Shown here piece by piece: positions 16,730 through 25,190 of a stretch of DNA of 46,670 bases. The stretch's first letter is position 1; each line of letters starts with the position of its first letter. The notes under the pieces are model-generated. The model ran no database searches. It was not told the DNA's origin and saw only the letters and a program-made list of their open reading frames with translations. Made by a program: the position numbers and the translations under genes. Source of the stretch: Gammaproteobacteria bacterium (GTDB lineage: Bacteria > Pseudomonadota > Gammaproteobacteria > Steroidobacterales > Steroidobacteraceae); NCBI GenBank assembly GCA_028293805.1, contig JAQGOC010000071.1:1-46670 (forward strand), written 5' to 3'.

Positions 16730-17596
16730 ATGGAGTGCGATACCCCTCAGAGCCGTCACGCACCAGACAGCAATGTCATTGAAACGCTGGAGCATACGGC
16801 TGTGCGGCTTGCGCGCGCGGCTGGCGACCATATCTGCGCGGCGTACAATGAACGGCCTGCCGTGGATTTCAAGACGCCCGGACCGGGCAGCGCGCGCAAT
16901 TCCAATCCCGTCAGCCGCACCGATCGCGCGGTCGAATCGCTGCTGCGGGCGCAACTTGCTGCCGAATTTCCCGACCACGCGGTAATCGGCGAGGAGCAGG
17001 CGCCGCCCGCCGGAAAAGTTGCGCCGTTCACATGGGTGATCGATCCCGTCGATGGCACGACCAACTTCATCAACGGTTTGCCCCTGTTCGGCTCCTCGAT
17101 CGGCGTCCTCTTCCACGGCAGGCCGATTGCCGGCGCGATCTGGTGCGCGGCCACTCACACGCTGAAGCCTGGCGTCTATCACGCCAGGACGGGCGGAGCG
17201 TTGCAATTCGATGGTCGCGCACTCAAAAGACGTGCGCCGGGCACGTGGCGCGGACTTGCGAGTGAGCCCGGCAGAGCGCCGTCTTTCGGCGCCCTGTGGG
17301 ACACGCGTGTGCTTGGCTGCGCCACATTGGAATTCGCCTTCGTTGCCGCGGGTCTTCTGAGTCTCGCATATATCCCGCGGCCAGCGCTCTGGGACGCAGT
17401 TGCCGGCCTTGTATTGCTGTCCGCGGCCGATTGCCGCGCGGTCGCACTGCGCGGCGCGCGCTGGGAGACATTGTTGTATTTCGACGTGTCCGGCGAACAA
17501 TCTGCAGCAACGCTTGCGCGCTGGAGCGAGCCGCTGCTGCTCGGGGACGAGTCGGCACTCGCATGCGCCGTGGCCGCGCGTGGCTCTGCGCTTTGA
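16730..17596 (+). CDS. Inositol monophosphatase-family phosphatase
   Basis: A 288-residue phosphatase of the inositol monophosphatase/FBPase superfamily. The metal-binding motifs are present in order: GEE (87-89), WVIDPVDGTTNF (102-113) and WDAVAGLVLL (221-230, the WD-x-AAG variant). Members remove phosphate from inositol phosphates, histidinol phosphate or sugar phosphates. The locus also encodes an inositol-3-phosphate synthase, so hydrolysis of inositol phosphate to free myo-inositol is the most attractive role, though substrate cannot be read from the motifs. It begins 78 bp after the exporter gene. The start codon lacks a clear ribosome site. Confidence 0.85.
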   Translation: MECDTPQSRHAPDSNVIETLEHTAVRLARAAGDHICAAYNERPAVDFKTPGPGSARNSNPVSRTDRAVESLLRAQLAAEFPDHAVIGEEQAPPAGKVAPFTWVIDPVDGTTNFINGLPLFGSSIGVLFHGRPIAGAIWCAATHTLKPGVYHARTGGALQFDGRALKRRAPGTWRGLASEPGRAPSFGALWDTRVLGCATLEFAFVAAGLLSLAYIPRPALWDAVAGLVLLSAADCRAVALRGARWETLLYFDVSGEQSAATLARWSEPLLLGDESALACAVAARGSAL

Positions 17597-17682
17597 TGCC
17601 GTCGCAGGCCGGGGAATAGAAGTTGCTTCAACCGTGCCCGTGGCGCCTACACGAGGCGCCCGACTCAACAGGCGAGGCAAGC

Positions 17683-18645
17683 GTGATCGAAGCCATAATG
17701 CTGTGGAACGAACCCAATAACATGTCTCATTGGGACTTCATCGACAGCGATCCCGAGTGGCGCATCTTCTCCGACATGACGATTCTCGCAGCGCGCGCTG
17801 TCGCGGCTGAAAGTCCACGGTTGCCGCGGGTACTCGGAGGCATCTCGCCGATCGACCCGCTGTTCATGCGCCGCATGCAGGCGCAGGGAGTGATTGCGGA
17901 GCTCGACGCTGTTGCAGTTCACGGCTTCCCGCTCGACTGGAACCACTGGAAAATAGACGAGTGGCCGGAGAAGCTTGCCGAGATCCGCGCCGTGACCAAC
18001 CTGCCGCTGTGGGTATCCGAGGTTGGTGTTTCCACGTTTGGTGCCGACGAGGTGCAGGAGTTCGGCCTGCGGCGCACCGCCGAGCTTCTGCGCGGCCGCG
18101 CCGAACGCATCCATTGGTACAGCCTGTACGATCTGCCGCGTCAGTGGCCCGCCGCGACCCGTCATCGCGAAGCGGAAGGCTCCTCCTACTATCGACACTT
18201 TCATATGGGCCTGCTAAGGGAGGACGGTTCTGCGAAACCCGCGGCCGCGCGTTTCGGCGAATTCACTCCCGAATTTGGCATCTGCCAATGGTTTCATTTC
18301 GAGGATCACCGCCTCGATGACGCGGCTCGCTGGCTGCGGCGCCTGGGCGTGAAGCACTTGCGCACTGGCCTGAGCTGGGCGGACAGCCTGCGGCCGCACG
18401 CGCTCGAGTGGTTCGACCGGCAGATGCGCGCGCTCGAGGAGTTCGCGGTGACGGTGACTTTCTGTTTCACCCCGGAATCGCGGGGCGTGCGGCCGGATCA
18501 CACGAGTCCGCCCCTGCACATCGAGGAATTCGCCGACTTCTGCGGCCGCATGACGCGCCGCTATGCGGCGGAGGGCGCCACCCGTGCGCCGGCGGACGTC
18601 ACTGCGGCGGCGCATGTGAATCGGGCCGCCGCGCTCTCGGGGTGA
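17683..18645 (+). CDS. Glycoside-hydrolase-like TIM barrel with permuted order
   Basis: A 320-residue protein related to GH39/GH5-like clan A glycosidases. The acid/base motif LWNEPNN (E10) sits at the very N-terminus and the nucleophile-type motif LWVSEVGVST (E113) follows. The segment about 198-295 (WLRRLGVKHLRTGLSW, then VTVTFCFTPESRGV, then FADFCGRMTRRYA) looks like the first strands of the same barrel. In ordinary clan A enzymes these come before WNEPN, so the barrel seems circularly permuted. No signal peptide is seen, so it is probably cytosolic. GTG at 17683 is preferred to a start 60 nt earlier because the protein then starts at the conserved strand. It may trim or transfer sugars. 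Confidence 0.72.
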   Translation: MIEAIMLWNEPNNMSHWDFIDSDPEWRIFSDMTILAARAVAAESPRLPRVLGGISPIDPLFMRRMQAQGVIAELDAVAVHGFPLDWNHWKIDEWPEKLAEIRAVTNLPLWVSEVGVSTFGADEVQEFGLRRTAELLRGRAERIHWYSLYDLPRQWPAATRHREAEGSSYYRHFHMGLLREDGSAKPAAARFGEFTPEFGICQWFHFEDHRLDDAARWLRRLGVKHLRTGLSWADSLRPHALEWFDRQMRALEEFAVTVTFCFTPESRGVRPDHTSPPLHIEEFADFCGRMTRRYAAEGATRAPADVTAAAHVNRAAALSG

Positions 18646-18720
18646 TGGCAGGAGCGACGCAAGTGGGCCGGGGAATCCGCTCGCGGGCGCGCTGGGCGAT
18701 AAACAGAGGAAGGGCGTTTC

Positions 18721-19809
18721 ATGGCCGCTGAAATCATGCAGTCGTCTCCCATGCTGGTGGCGGGCGGAGCCGGATTCCTGGGCTCGCACCTGTGCGAGCG
18801 GCTCATCGGCCAGGGCCGGCCGGTCCTGTGCGTCGATAACTTCGTCACCGGCGAGCTGCACAACATAGCGCGTCTCATGGAAGATTCCCGCTTCCGGCTG
18901 CAGCGGCACGACGTCAGCGATCCATTCGAGGTTGCCGCTCTCGGCGGCATTTTCAACCTCGCCTGTCCCGCCTCGCCGGTGCACTACCAGGCCGATCCGA
19001 TCCGCACCACGATGACGAGCGTGCGCGGAACGTACAACCTGCTGGAGATCGCGCGCAGCGCCGGTGTGCGGATCCTGCAGGCCTCCACGAGCGAGGTCTA
19101 CGGCGATCCGGCGATCCATCCGCAATCGGAAGCTTATTGGGGTCATGTCAATCCGACGGGCCTGCGCGCCTGCTACGACGAGGGCAAGCGCTGCGCCGAA
19201 AGCCTTTGTTTCGACTACCAGCGCAAGCACGATGTGGAAGTGCGCGTGGCTCGGATTTTCAACACCTATGGTCCCGGCATGCAGATCGGCGACGGCCGGG
19301 TGGTGTCCAACTTCATCGTGCAGGCGCTGCGCAATCAGCCGCTTACGATTTATGGCAATGGCGATCAGACGCGCTCATTCTGTTATGTCGACGATCTGGT
19401 CGAGGCGCTGCTGGCCTTCATGGATGCGCCGCGAGGCCTCAGGAGTCCCATGAATCTGGGAAACCCGGAGGAATTCACCGTCCTGGAGCTCGCGGAGCTC
19501 GTCATCGAGCTCACCGGGTCGCACTCGCGCATGATTTTTTTGCCCCTGCCGCACGATGATCCGACGCAGCGCTGCCCCAACATAGAGCTCGCCCGCCAGC
19601 AGCTCGACTGGAATCCCCGGGTGCGCCTGCGCGAGGGGTTGACGCGCACGATCCTCTATTTCGAACGAATGTTGGAGCACCAGCGGAGCCGCGTGCGCAA
19701 GGGAATAAAGGTTGCCCCGGTGCAGGGCAGCGGCACGGCCGGCAAGGTCGCAGCGGAAACCGCCGGGCTCGGTCCAGGCGTTCTGGAGATCAGTCATGTC
19801 AGGCGTTAA
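18721..19809 (+). CDS. UDP-glucuronate decarboxylase-like SDR (UXS family)
   Basis: A 362-residue extended short-chain dehydrogenase. NAD-binding GGAGFLGSH lies at 15-23. FNLACPASPVHYQADPIRT (78-96) and YWGHVNPTGLRACYDEGK (139-156) are hallmarks of UDP-xylose synthase-type decarboxylases, with catalytic Y152 and K156 and E125 in STSEVYG. The family converts UDP-glucuronate to UDP-xylose with internal NAD cycling. This would feed a pentose to the glycosyltransferases downstream. AGAGGAAGGG precedes the ATG. The C-terminal 45 residues extend beyond the family core. The 3' end overlaps the next epimerase gene by 14 bp, indicating an operon. Confidence 0.85.
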   Translation: MAAEIMQSSPMLVAGGAGFLGSHLCERLIGQGRPVLCVDNFVTGELHNIARLMEDSRFRLQRHDVSDPFEVAALGGIFNLACPASPVHYQADPIRTTMTSVRGTYNLLEIARSAGVRILQASTSEVYGDPAIHPQSEAYWGHVNPTGLRACYDEGKRCAESLCFDYQRKHDVEVRVARIFNTYGPGMQIGDGRVVSNFIVQALRNQPLTIYGNGDQTRSFCYVDDLVEALLAFMDAPRGLRSPMNLGNPEEFTVLELAELVIELTGSHSRMIFLPLPHDDPTQRCPNIELARQQLDWNPRVRLREGLTRTILYFERMLEHQRSRVRKGIKVAPVQGSGTAGKVAAETAGLGPGVLEISHVRR

Positions 19810-20920
19810 CACAGTTCTCATCACCGGCGGGGCCGGATTCATCGGCTCGCATCTGGCCGATGCGTTGCTGGCGAAGGGTTATCGGGTGCGCGTCCTCGAC
19901 AACCTGAGCGAGCAGGTGCACGGCGGCGCCCGGAAATTTCCAGATTACCTCGCTGCCGAGGTGGAGACGATCGAGGGGGACGTTCGGGAGCGGCGCGATG
20001 TGGAGCGCGCGCTCGCGGGTATCGACGCCGTGTACCACTTCGCATCGGCAGTCGGCGTCGGACAGAGCATGTACGAGATCGAGCGGTACGTGGATGTCAA
20101 CAATCGCGGCACGGCGGTGTTGCTCGAAGCATTGCTGCGCCGGCCCATCCGGAAACTCGTCGTGGCCTCGAGCATGAGCGTGTATGGTGAGGGTCTCTAT
20201 CGCGACGGCAGTGGTGCGCCGTGCGCGCCGCGACCGCGCTCCGTGGAGCAGTTGAAAGCCAGCCGGTGGAATCCGACCGGTGCGGACGGGGAGGCGCTCG
20301 AGCCGGTGCCGACACCGGAACACAAGGCGCCGATGCCGGAATCGATCTACGCGCTCTCTAAATATGACCAGGAGATGATGTGCCTGCTGTTCGGCCGCGC
20401 ATACGATGTACCGGTCGCCGCGTTGCGCTTCTTCAACGTCTACGGCGAGCGCCAGGCACTTTCCAATCCCTACACCGGCGTGCTCGCGATCTTCGCCGCG
20501 CGCTATCTGAATGGTCGCGCACCCGTCATCTTCGAAGACGGCCAACAGCGGCGGGATTTCGTTCACGTGCGGGATCTCGCCGCCGGATGCGTGCTGGCGC
20601 TCGAGAGCCCGGCGGCGCGTGACGAAGTCTTCAACATCGGGGGCGGCCATCCTTACAGCGTATTGGAAATTGCCGAGCGGCTCGGCAGGGTGCTGGGCAA
20701 GGGCCACCTGGCACCACAGGTCTGCGGCAACTATCGCGCCGGAGATATCCGCAATTGCTTCGCGGATATCTCCAAGGCGACACGCGTGCTCGGCTATCGA
20801 CCCCGCATCGGCCTGGAGGCGGGACTCGAGGGTCTGAGCGCCTGGCTCGAAGGCCGCATGGACGAGGATCGTTCCGAGGCCGCCGAGAGCGAGTTGCGCC
20901 GGCACGGGCTGGTCGCATGA
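19796..20920 (+). CDS. NAD-dependent sugar epimerase, WbiB-like
   Basis: A 374-residue extended SDR. It has the nucleotide motif TGGAGFIGSHL (10-20), a SSMSVYGEG segment (125-133) and the catalytic pair Y185-x3-K189 in YALSKYDQE. The long insert at about 135-180 and the AVGVGQSMYEIERYVDVN segment resemble the WbiB/dTDP-rhamnose 4-epimerase-type group, but substrate assignment is tentative. It would interconvert a nucleotide sugar in the cytoplasm. ATG at 19796 is chosen because GGAG lies just upstream and because the Rossmann fold begins at residue 7. It overlaps the UXS-like gene by 14 bp and the next gene by 4 bp. Confidence 0.83.
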   Translation: MSGVNTVLITGGAGFIGSHLADALLAKGYRVRVLDNLSEQVHGGARKFPDYLAAEVETIEGDVRERRDVERALAGIDAVYHFASAVGVGQSMYEIERYVDVNNRGTAVLLEALLRRPIRKLVVASSMSVYGEGLYRDGSGAPCAPRPRSVEQLKASRWNPTGADGEALEPVPTPEHKAPMPESIYALSKYDQEMMCLLFGRAYDVPVAALRFFNVYGERQALSNPYTGVLAIFAARYLNGRAPVIFEDGQQRRDFVHVRDLAAGCVLALESPAARDEVFNIGGGHPYSVLEIAERLGRVLGKGHLAPQVCGNYRAGDIRNCFADISKATRVLGYRPRIGLEAGLEGLSAWLEGRMDEDRSEAAESELRRHGLVA

Positions 20921-21993
20921 GCGCGCAGGCAGGCGAGCCCGTCGCGTTGATTACGGGCGGAGCAGGTTTCGTCGGCAGCAATCTCGCGCAACGACTGCTC
21001 CAGGACGGCCGCCGCGTACTCGTCTTCGACAACTTATCGCGGCCCGGAGTGCGCGAGAACCTGCGCCGGCTGCAGGAGCAACATCCGCAGCGCCTCGAGA
21101 TCGAGGTGGCCGACATTCGCGATGAGGGAGCAGTGTCGCGGGCCGTGGAGCGCGCGGGGGAAATTTATCACCTCGCCGCGCAGGTGGCTGTCACCACGAG
21201 CCTGGAAGCGCCGTTGCAGGATTTCGAAATCAACGCGCGCGGCACGCTCAACGTGCTCGAAGCCGCCCGTCGCAGGCATCCCGCGCCGCCGTTGATTTTC
21301 ACATCGACGAACAAAGTGTACGGGGCGCTCACCGACGTCGCATTGGTCAAATCAGGCCAGCGGTACGTACCGGACAACCCGCAGGTGCGCAAGGACGGCA
21401 TTGGCGAAGCCCGCCCGCTCGACTTCCACAGCCCTTACGGCTGCTCGAAAGGCGCCGCGGATCAGTACGTGCTTGATTACGCGCGCTCCTACGATTTGCC
21501 GGCAGTAGTGTTTCGCATGAGTTGCATTTATGGCCCGCATCAGTTCGGCAACGAAGACCAGGGCTGGGTCGCACACTTCACGATTCGTGCGCGCGATCGG
21601 ACGTCATTGACGATCTACGGCGACGGCTGCCAGGTGCGTGATGTGCTCTATGTGGGCGATCTCGTGGATGCCTTTCTCCTCGCCCGGCGCAACATTGCGC
21701 AACTTGCCGGCCAACACTTCAATGTCGGTGGTGGGCCCCAAAACACGCTCAGCCTCCTCGAGCTCGTCGGGCTGCTGAATGAACGCTATGAGCTGCAGGC
21801 CCGTACGCAATTTGCGCCGTGGCGTAGCGGGGATCAGCGCTACTTCGTTACGGACACGTCGCGGTTCTCGGGGGCGACGGGATGGCAGCCGCGCACTTCA
21901 CCGTATGAAGGCGTCGGCAGGCTGTACGACTGGCTCCAGAAAGCGATGCCACTCCCCCATGGGCGGGAATTGCCGTTGGCGGTGAGCCAATGA
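20917..21993 (+). CDS. NAD-dependent epimerase, CDP-paratose 2-epimerase-like
   Basis: A 358-residue extended SDR. TGGAGFVGSNL (13-23) binds NAD. TSTNKVYG (129-136), SPYGCSKGAADQYVLDYAR (172-190; Y174, K178) and QFGNEDQGWVAHF resemble the CDP-paratose/CDP-tyvelose 2-epimerase branch and relatives. The exact nucleotide sugar is unknown. Its start overlaps the stop of the previous gene as ATGA, and its stop overlaps the next start in the same way, so three consecutive genes are probably translationally coupled. No CDP-sugar synthesis genes are seen nearby, which argues against a literal CDP-paratose role. Confidence 0.82.
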   Translation: MSAQAGEPVALITGGAGFVGSNLAQRLLQDGRRVLVFDNLSRPGVRENLRRLQEQHPQRLEIEVADIRDEGAVSRAVERAGEIYHLAAQVAVTTSLEAPLQDFEINARGTLNVLEAARRRHPAPPLIFTSTNKVYGALTDVALVKSGQRYVPDNPQVRKDGIGEARPLDFHSPYGCSKGAADQYVLDYARSYDLPAVVFRMSCIYGPHQFGNEDQGWVAHFTIRARDRTSLTIYGDGCQVRDVLYVGDLVDAFLLARRNIAQLAGQHFNVGGGPQNTLSLLELVGLLNERYELQARTQFAPWRSGDQRYFVTDTSRFSGATGWQPRTSPYEGVGRLYDWLQKAMPLPHGRELPLAVSQ

Positions 21994-22970
21994 GCGCGCG
22001 TTTCGAGACAGCATCGCGCGCCGCGCGCATTCTGGGACCCGGCAAGATCACACTCGAGCAGATCGAGGTGCCCCCGCCCGAGGCAGGCCAGGTTCGTGTA
22101 CGCCTCGAAGGCTGTGGCCTGTGCGGATCGAACCTGCCTGTCTGGGAGGGACGCCCGTGGTTTACCTACCCTCTTGAACCCGGAACGCCGGGACATGAGG
22201 GTTGGGGGACCATCGATTCCGTTGGCGAGGCAGTGCAGGGTCTCGCCGCCGGTGACCGCGTGGCGTTGCTTTCCAATCACGCCTACGCGGAACACGACTT
22301 CGCCGCCGCGGACGCGCTCGTGAAATTGCCTGGGGAACTCGCCGGGAAGCCCTTTCCCGGTGAGCCGCTCGCGTGCGCCATGAACATCTTCCGGCGCAGC
22401 GAGATTTCCGCGGGCCAGAGCGTTGCCATTGTGGGCGTAGGCTTTCTGGGTGCCGCGGTGACGGCGCTGGCAGTGCGGGCGGGCGCCCGTGTCGTAGCTC
22501 TGTCGCGGCGCCGTTTTGCGCTTGAGATGGCCGCGGCAATGGGTGCTTCCGCTCTCGTGCGTCTGGAGGATCCAGCGCAGGCAGTGAGTGAGGCGCGGAA
22601 ATGCGTGCCGGGCGGCGGCTACGATCGCGTAATCGAATGCGTTGGGTCGCAGGCCGCGCTCGACGTAGCCTCTGAGCTGACTGCCACGAGGGCGCGTCTC
22701 GTCATTGCTGGTTATCACCAGGACGGGGAACGGCGTGTGAACCTCCAACAATGGAACTGGCGTGGTCTGGACGTCATCAATGCGCATGAGCGCGATCCGG
22801 CGCAGTATCGGCGTGGCATGCAGGAAGCAGTGGAGCTCGTCGTCAGCGGTGAACTGGATCCATGGCCGTTATTCACGCATCAGTTTCCGCTCGAGGAGCT
22901 GCCGGCCGCGTTTGAAGCGCTCGCGCATCGCCCTGCAGGTTTCCTGAAAGCGCTGGTCGTGTACTCATGA
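21990..22970 (+). CDS. Medium-chain (zinc-type) alcohol/polyol dehydrogenase
   Basis: A 326-residue medium-chain dehydrogenase/reductase. The N-terminal catalytic domain has C42-x-x-C45 and GHEG (68-71), and the Rossmann motif GVGFLG is at 149-154. The four-Cys structural zinc lobe of classic enzymes is absent. GRVVALSRRRF-like residues after the second strand (ARVVALSRRR) hint at NADP preference, an inference only. In a sugar or inositol locus it could oxidise or reduce a polyol, cyclitol or sugar intermediate together with the Gfo/Idh/MocA enzyme next to it. It overlaps both neighbours by 4 bp (ATGA), a sign of tight coupling. Confidence 0.84.
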   Translation: MSARFETASRAARILGPGKITLEQIEVPPPEAGQVRVRLEGCGLCGSNLPVWEGRPWFTYPLEPGTPGHEGWGTIDSVGEAVQGLAAGDRVALLSNHAYAEHDFAAADALVKLPGELAGKPFPGEPLACAMNIFRRSEISAGQSVAIVGVGFLGAAVTALAVRAGARVVALSRRRFALEMAAAMGASALVRLEDPAQAVSEARKCVPGGGYDRVIECVGSQAALDVASELTATRARLVIAGYHQDGERRVNLQQWNWRGLDVINAHERDPAQYRRGMQEAVELVVSGELDPWPLFTHQFPLEELPAAFEALAHRPAGFLKALVVYS

Positions 22971-24016
22971 ACGCCGCCTCTGCTCCCGTAGCGGCCGCCG
23001 CCTCGTGTGCACCGGCGTTGGGCCGCCCGCGAATCGGCTTTGCGGGAGTCGGCTGGATCGGTTTGAACCGACTGCAAGCCCTGGCCGCCGACGGGGCCGC
23101 TGACATTTGCAGTATTACGGATCTGAGTGTCGATGCCGCTCGAAACGCGGCGCGGGCGGTGGCCGAGCACGCGACCCACGCATTCGTGGCGGAGAGTTTT
23201 GACGAGCTGCTCGCGGCAGATCTGGACGGGGTCGTGATTGCAACTCCCAGTGGGTTGCATGCGCAGCAGGCAATGGCCGCGTTGGAGCGCGGCCTGGCCG
23301 TGTTCTGTCAGAAACCGCTCGCGCGCACGGCGATGGAGGCCGCACAAACCATCGAGACCGCCCGCGCTCACGATCGCCTTCTGGCCGTAGACTTCTGCTA
23401 CCGCACCGTCGCCGGAGTACCGCAGCTCGTGCAACTCGCACGCAGTGGCGCGCTCGGGGAGATCTTTGCGGCCGACCTCGTGTTCCACAATGCCTACGGC
23501 CCGGACAAGCCCTGGTTTTACGACCTGCGGCAGTCCGGCGGCGGCTGTGTCATGGACCTGGGTATTCATCTCATCGATCTGCTGCTCCTGGTGCTCGATT
23601 ATCCCCACATCGCCGCCATTACCAGCCGGTTGCACGCCGCTGGCAAGCTGCTTGGAAAACCTGCCGTTGACTTGGAAGACCATGCGGTTGCCGAAGTGCA
23701 ATTCGCGAGCGGCGCCACTGCCCGCCTGGCGTGCTCGTGGCGGCTGTCCGCCGGTCAGGATGCCATGATCGAGGCCGCTTTCTACGGCACCCGCGGTGCG
23801 GCCGTACTGCGAAATGTTGGCGGCTCTTTCTATGATTTCACCGTGGAGCACTGTCAGGGGACAGCGCGCCATACGCTTGCGGCAGGGCCGGACAATTGGG
23901 GCGGCCGGGCGGTGAGCTCCTGGGCGCGGCAGCTGGCGGTGAATCCCGGCTTCGATAGCAGCGCCACCCGCTTGTACGACGTGTCGGCAGTCATCGACGC
24001 CATCTATGGGCGGTGA
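22967..24016 (+). CDS. Gfo/Idh/MocA-family oxidoreductase
   Basis: A 349-residue oxidoreductase of the family that includes glucose-fructose oxidoreductase and inositol 2-dehydrogenase. The Rossmann region RIGFAGVGWIGLNRL starts near residue 23. The usual EKP motif is present in altered form as CQKPLARTA near 113, keeping the Lys and Pro. GGGCVMDLGIHLIDLLLLV (about 186-204) contains the conserved D-x-G-x-H signature, with Asp and His used in catalysis. The substrate may be a nucleotide sugar or inositol, given the inositol synthase and phosphatase in the locus; that link is an inference. It starts inside the previous gene's stop (ATGA). Its N-terminal 20 residues are Ala-rich. Confidence 0.86.
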   Translation: MNAASAPVAAAASCAPALGRPRIGFAGVGWIGLNRLQALAADGAADICSITDLSVDAARNAARAVAEHATHAFVAESFDELLAADLDGVVIATPSGLHAQQAMAALERGLAVFCQKPLARTAMEAAQTIETARAHDRLLAVDFCYRTVAGVPQLVQLARSGALGEIFAADLVFHNAYGPDKPWFYDLRQSGGGCVMDLGIHLIDLLLLVLDYPHIAAITSRLHAAGKLLGKPAVDLEDHAVAEVQFASGATARLACSWRLSAGQDAMIEAAFYGTRGAAVLRNVGGSFYDFTVEHCQGTARHTLAAGPDNWGGRAVSSWARQLAVNPGFDSSATRLYDVSAVIDAIYGR

Positions 24017-24043
24017 GCTGCGCGCCATGCCTCTTTCGACAGT

Positions 24044-25180
24044 ATGAAAATCCTCATGACAGCCGACCCGATCGGCGGGGTCTGGAATTACGCTCTCGAA
24101 CTGTGCGCAGCGCTCGCTGCGCGTCGCGCGCACGTGTCGCTCGCTACGCTCGGAGCCGAGCTCTCGCCGGCTCAACGTGAACAGATTGGCAGGCTTTCCA
24201 ACGTCACTCTTTATGAGTCGAGCTTCCGCCTGGAGTGGATGCCGCAACCTTGGGATGACCTGGACCGCGCCGGAGGGTGGCTGCTCTCGCTCGAGCAGGA
24301 GATCGGCCCCGACATCGTGCATCTCAACCACCTCGTACACGCTGACCTTCCATGGAATACGCCTGTGTTGAGCGTCGGCCACTCGTGCGTGGTTTCCTGG
24401 TGGGCGGCTGTGCACAACGTGCCTTTACCGCCCGAGTGGGCCATTTACCGGCGACGGGTCACGAGCAGCCTGCAAGCTGCTCGCTGTGTAGTTGCACCCA
24501 CGCAGGTGATGTTGGCAGACCTCGAGCGCTATTACGGTCCATTTCGGCACGCTGCCGTGGTTTACAACGCCCGCAATAGGCGCCTGTTCAGTGCGGGTCA
24601 CAAGGAACGCATGGTTCTTTCGGCCGGCCGGATCTGGGACCCCGCGAAGAACATCGGCGCGCTTGCGGCTGTCGCGCCACGTGTTGCCGCGCCGATCCTG
24701 GTTGCGGGTGAGACCACCGGCCCTGAGGGCAATGTAGTGGCGGCTCCTCCTGCTGTGCGCCTGCTCGGCTCGCTGCATTCCGATGCGTTGGCAGCTTGGT
24801 ACGCAAGGGCGGCGGTGTATGCGCTGCCTGCACGATACGAGCCGTTCGGGTTGACTGCTCTTGAAGCTGCGCTGTCCGGCTGCGCGATCGTACTCGGCGA
24901 TATCGACAGCCTGCGCGAGATTTGGGGGGCGGCAGCTCGCTATGTGGCGCCTGATGACCACGAAGCCCTGCGTGACACATTGAACGAGTTGCTCGCGAAC
25001 GACTCCTTGCGCAGGAGATTGGCCGCACGCGCCATGGCGCGTGCGCGCCAGTTCGCGCCGGCACGGCTGGCGCTGGAATACCTGACGCTATATCGGAAGC
25101 TGCTGGAAGAGAACCGTGGTGGACACGACGGGCCGCAGGCTCGCACGGCGGCCGCACGCACGGCCGTCCACCGGAGTTGA
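24044..25180 (+). CDS. Glycosyltransferase family 4 (GT-B)
   Basis: A 378-residue retaining GT-B glycosyltransferase. The N-terminal Rossmann domain begins with a glycine-rich loop (PIGGVWNYALELCAAL, residues 9-24). The C-terminal domain holds RIWDPAKNIGAL and the family-4 donor site ARYEPFGLTALEAALSGCAIV in shortened form (YEPFGLTALEAA, with the E-x7-E pair). It would transfer a sugar from a nucleotide donor to the growing glycan at the cytoplasmic face. The last 25 residues are Arg/Ala-rich and may be disordered. A 27-bp gap follows the oxidoreductase gene, and the next gene starts 10 bp after its stop. Confidence 0.87.
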   Translation: MKILMTADPIGGVWNYALELCAALAARRAHVSLATLGAELSPAQREQIGRLSNVTLYESSFRLEWMPQPWDDLDRAGGWLLSLEQEIGPDIVHLNHLVHADLPWNTPVLSVGHSCVVSWWAAVHNVPLPPEWAIYRRRVTSSLQAARCVVAPTQVMLADLERYYGPFRHAAVVYNARNRRLFSAGHKERMVLSAGRIWDPAKNIGALAAVAPRVAAPILVAGETTGPEGNVVAAPPAVRLLGSLHSDALAAWYARAAVYALPARYEPFGLTALEAALSGCAIVLGDIDSLREIWGAAARYVAPDDHEALRDTLNELLANDSLRRRLAARAMARARQFAPARLALEYLTLYRKLLEENRGGHDGPQARTAAARTAVHRS

Positions 25181-25190
25181 GGAGAAGCGG

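Noticed and set aside
20917..21993. CDP-paratose pathway
   Set aside because: Only one enzyme resembles this pathway; the CDP-glucose synthesis and dehydratase genes are not in the window.
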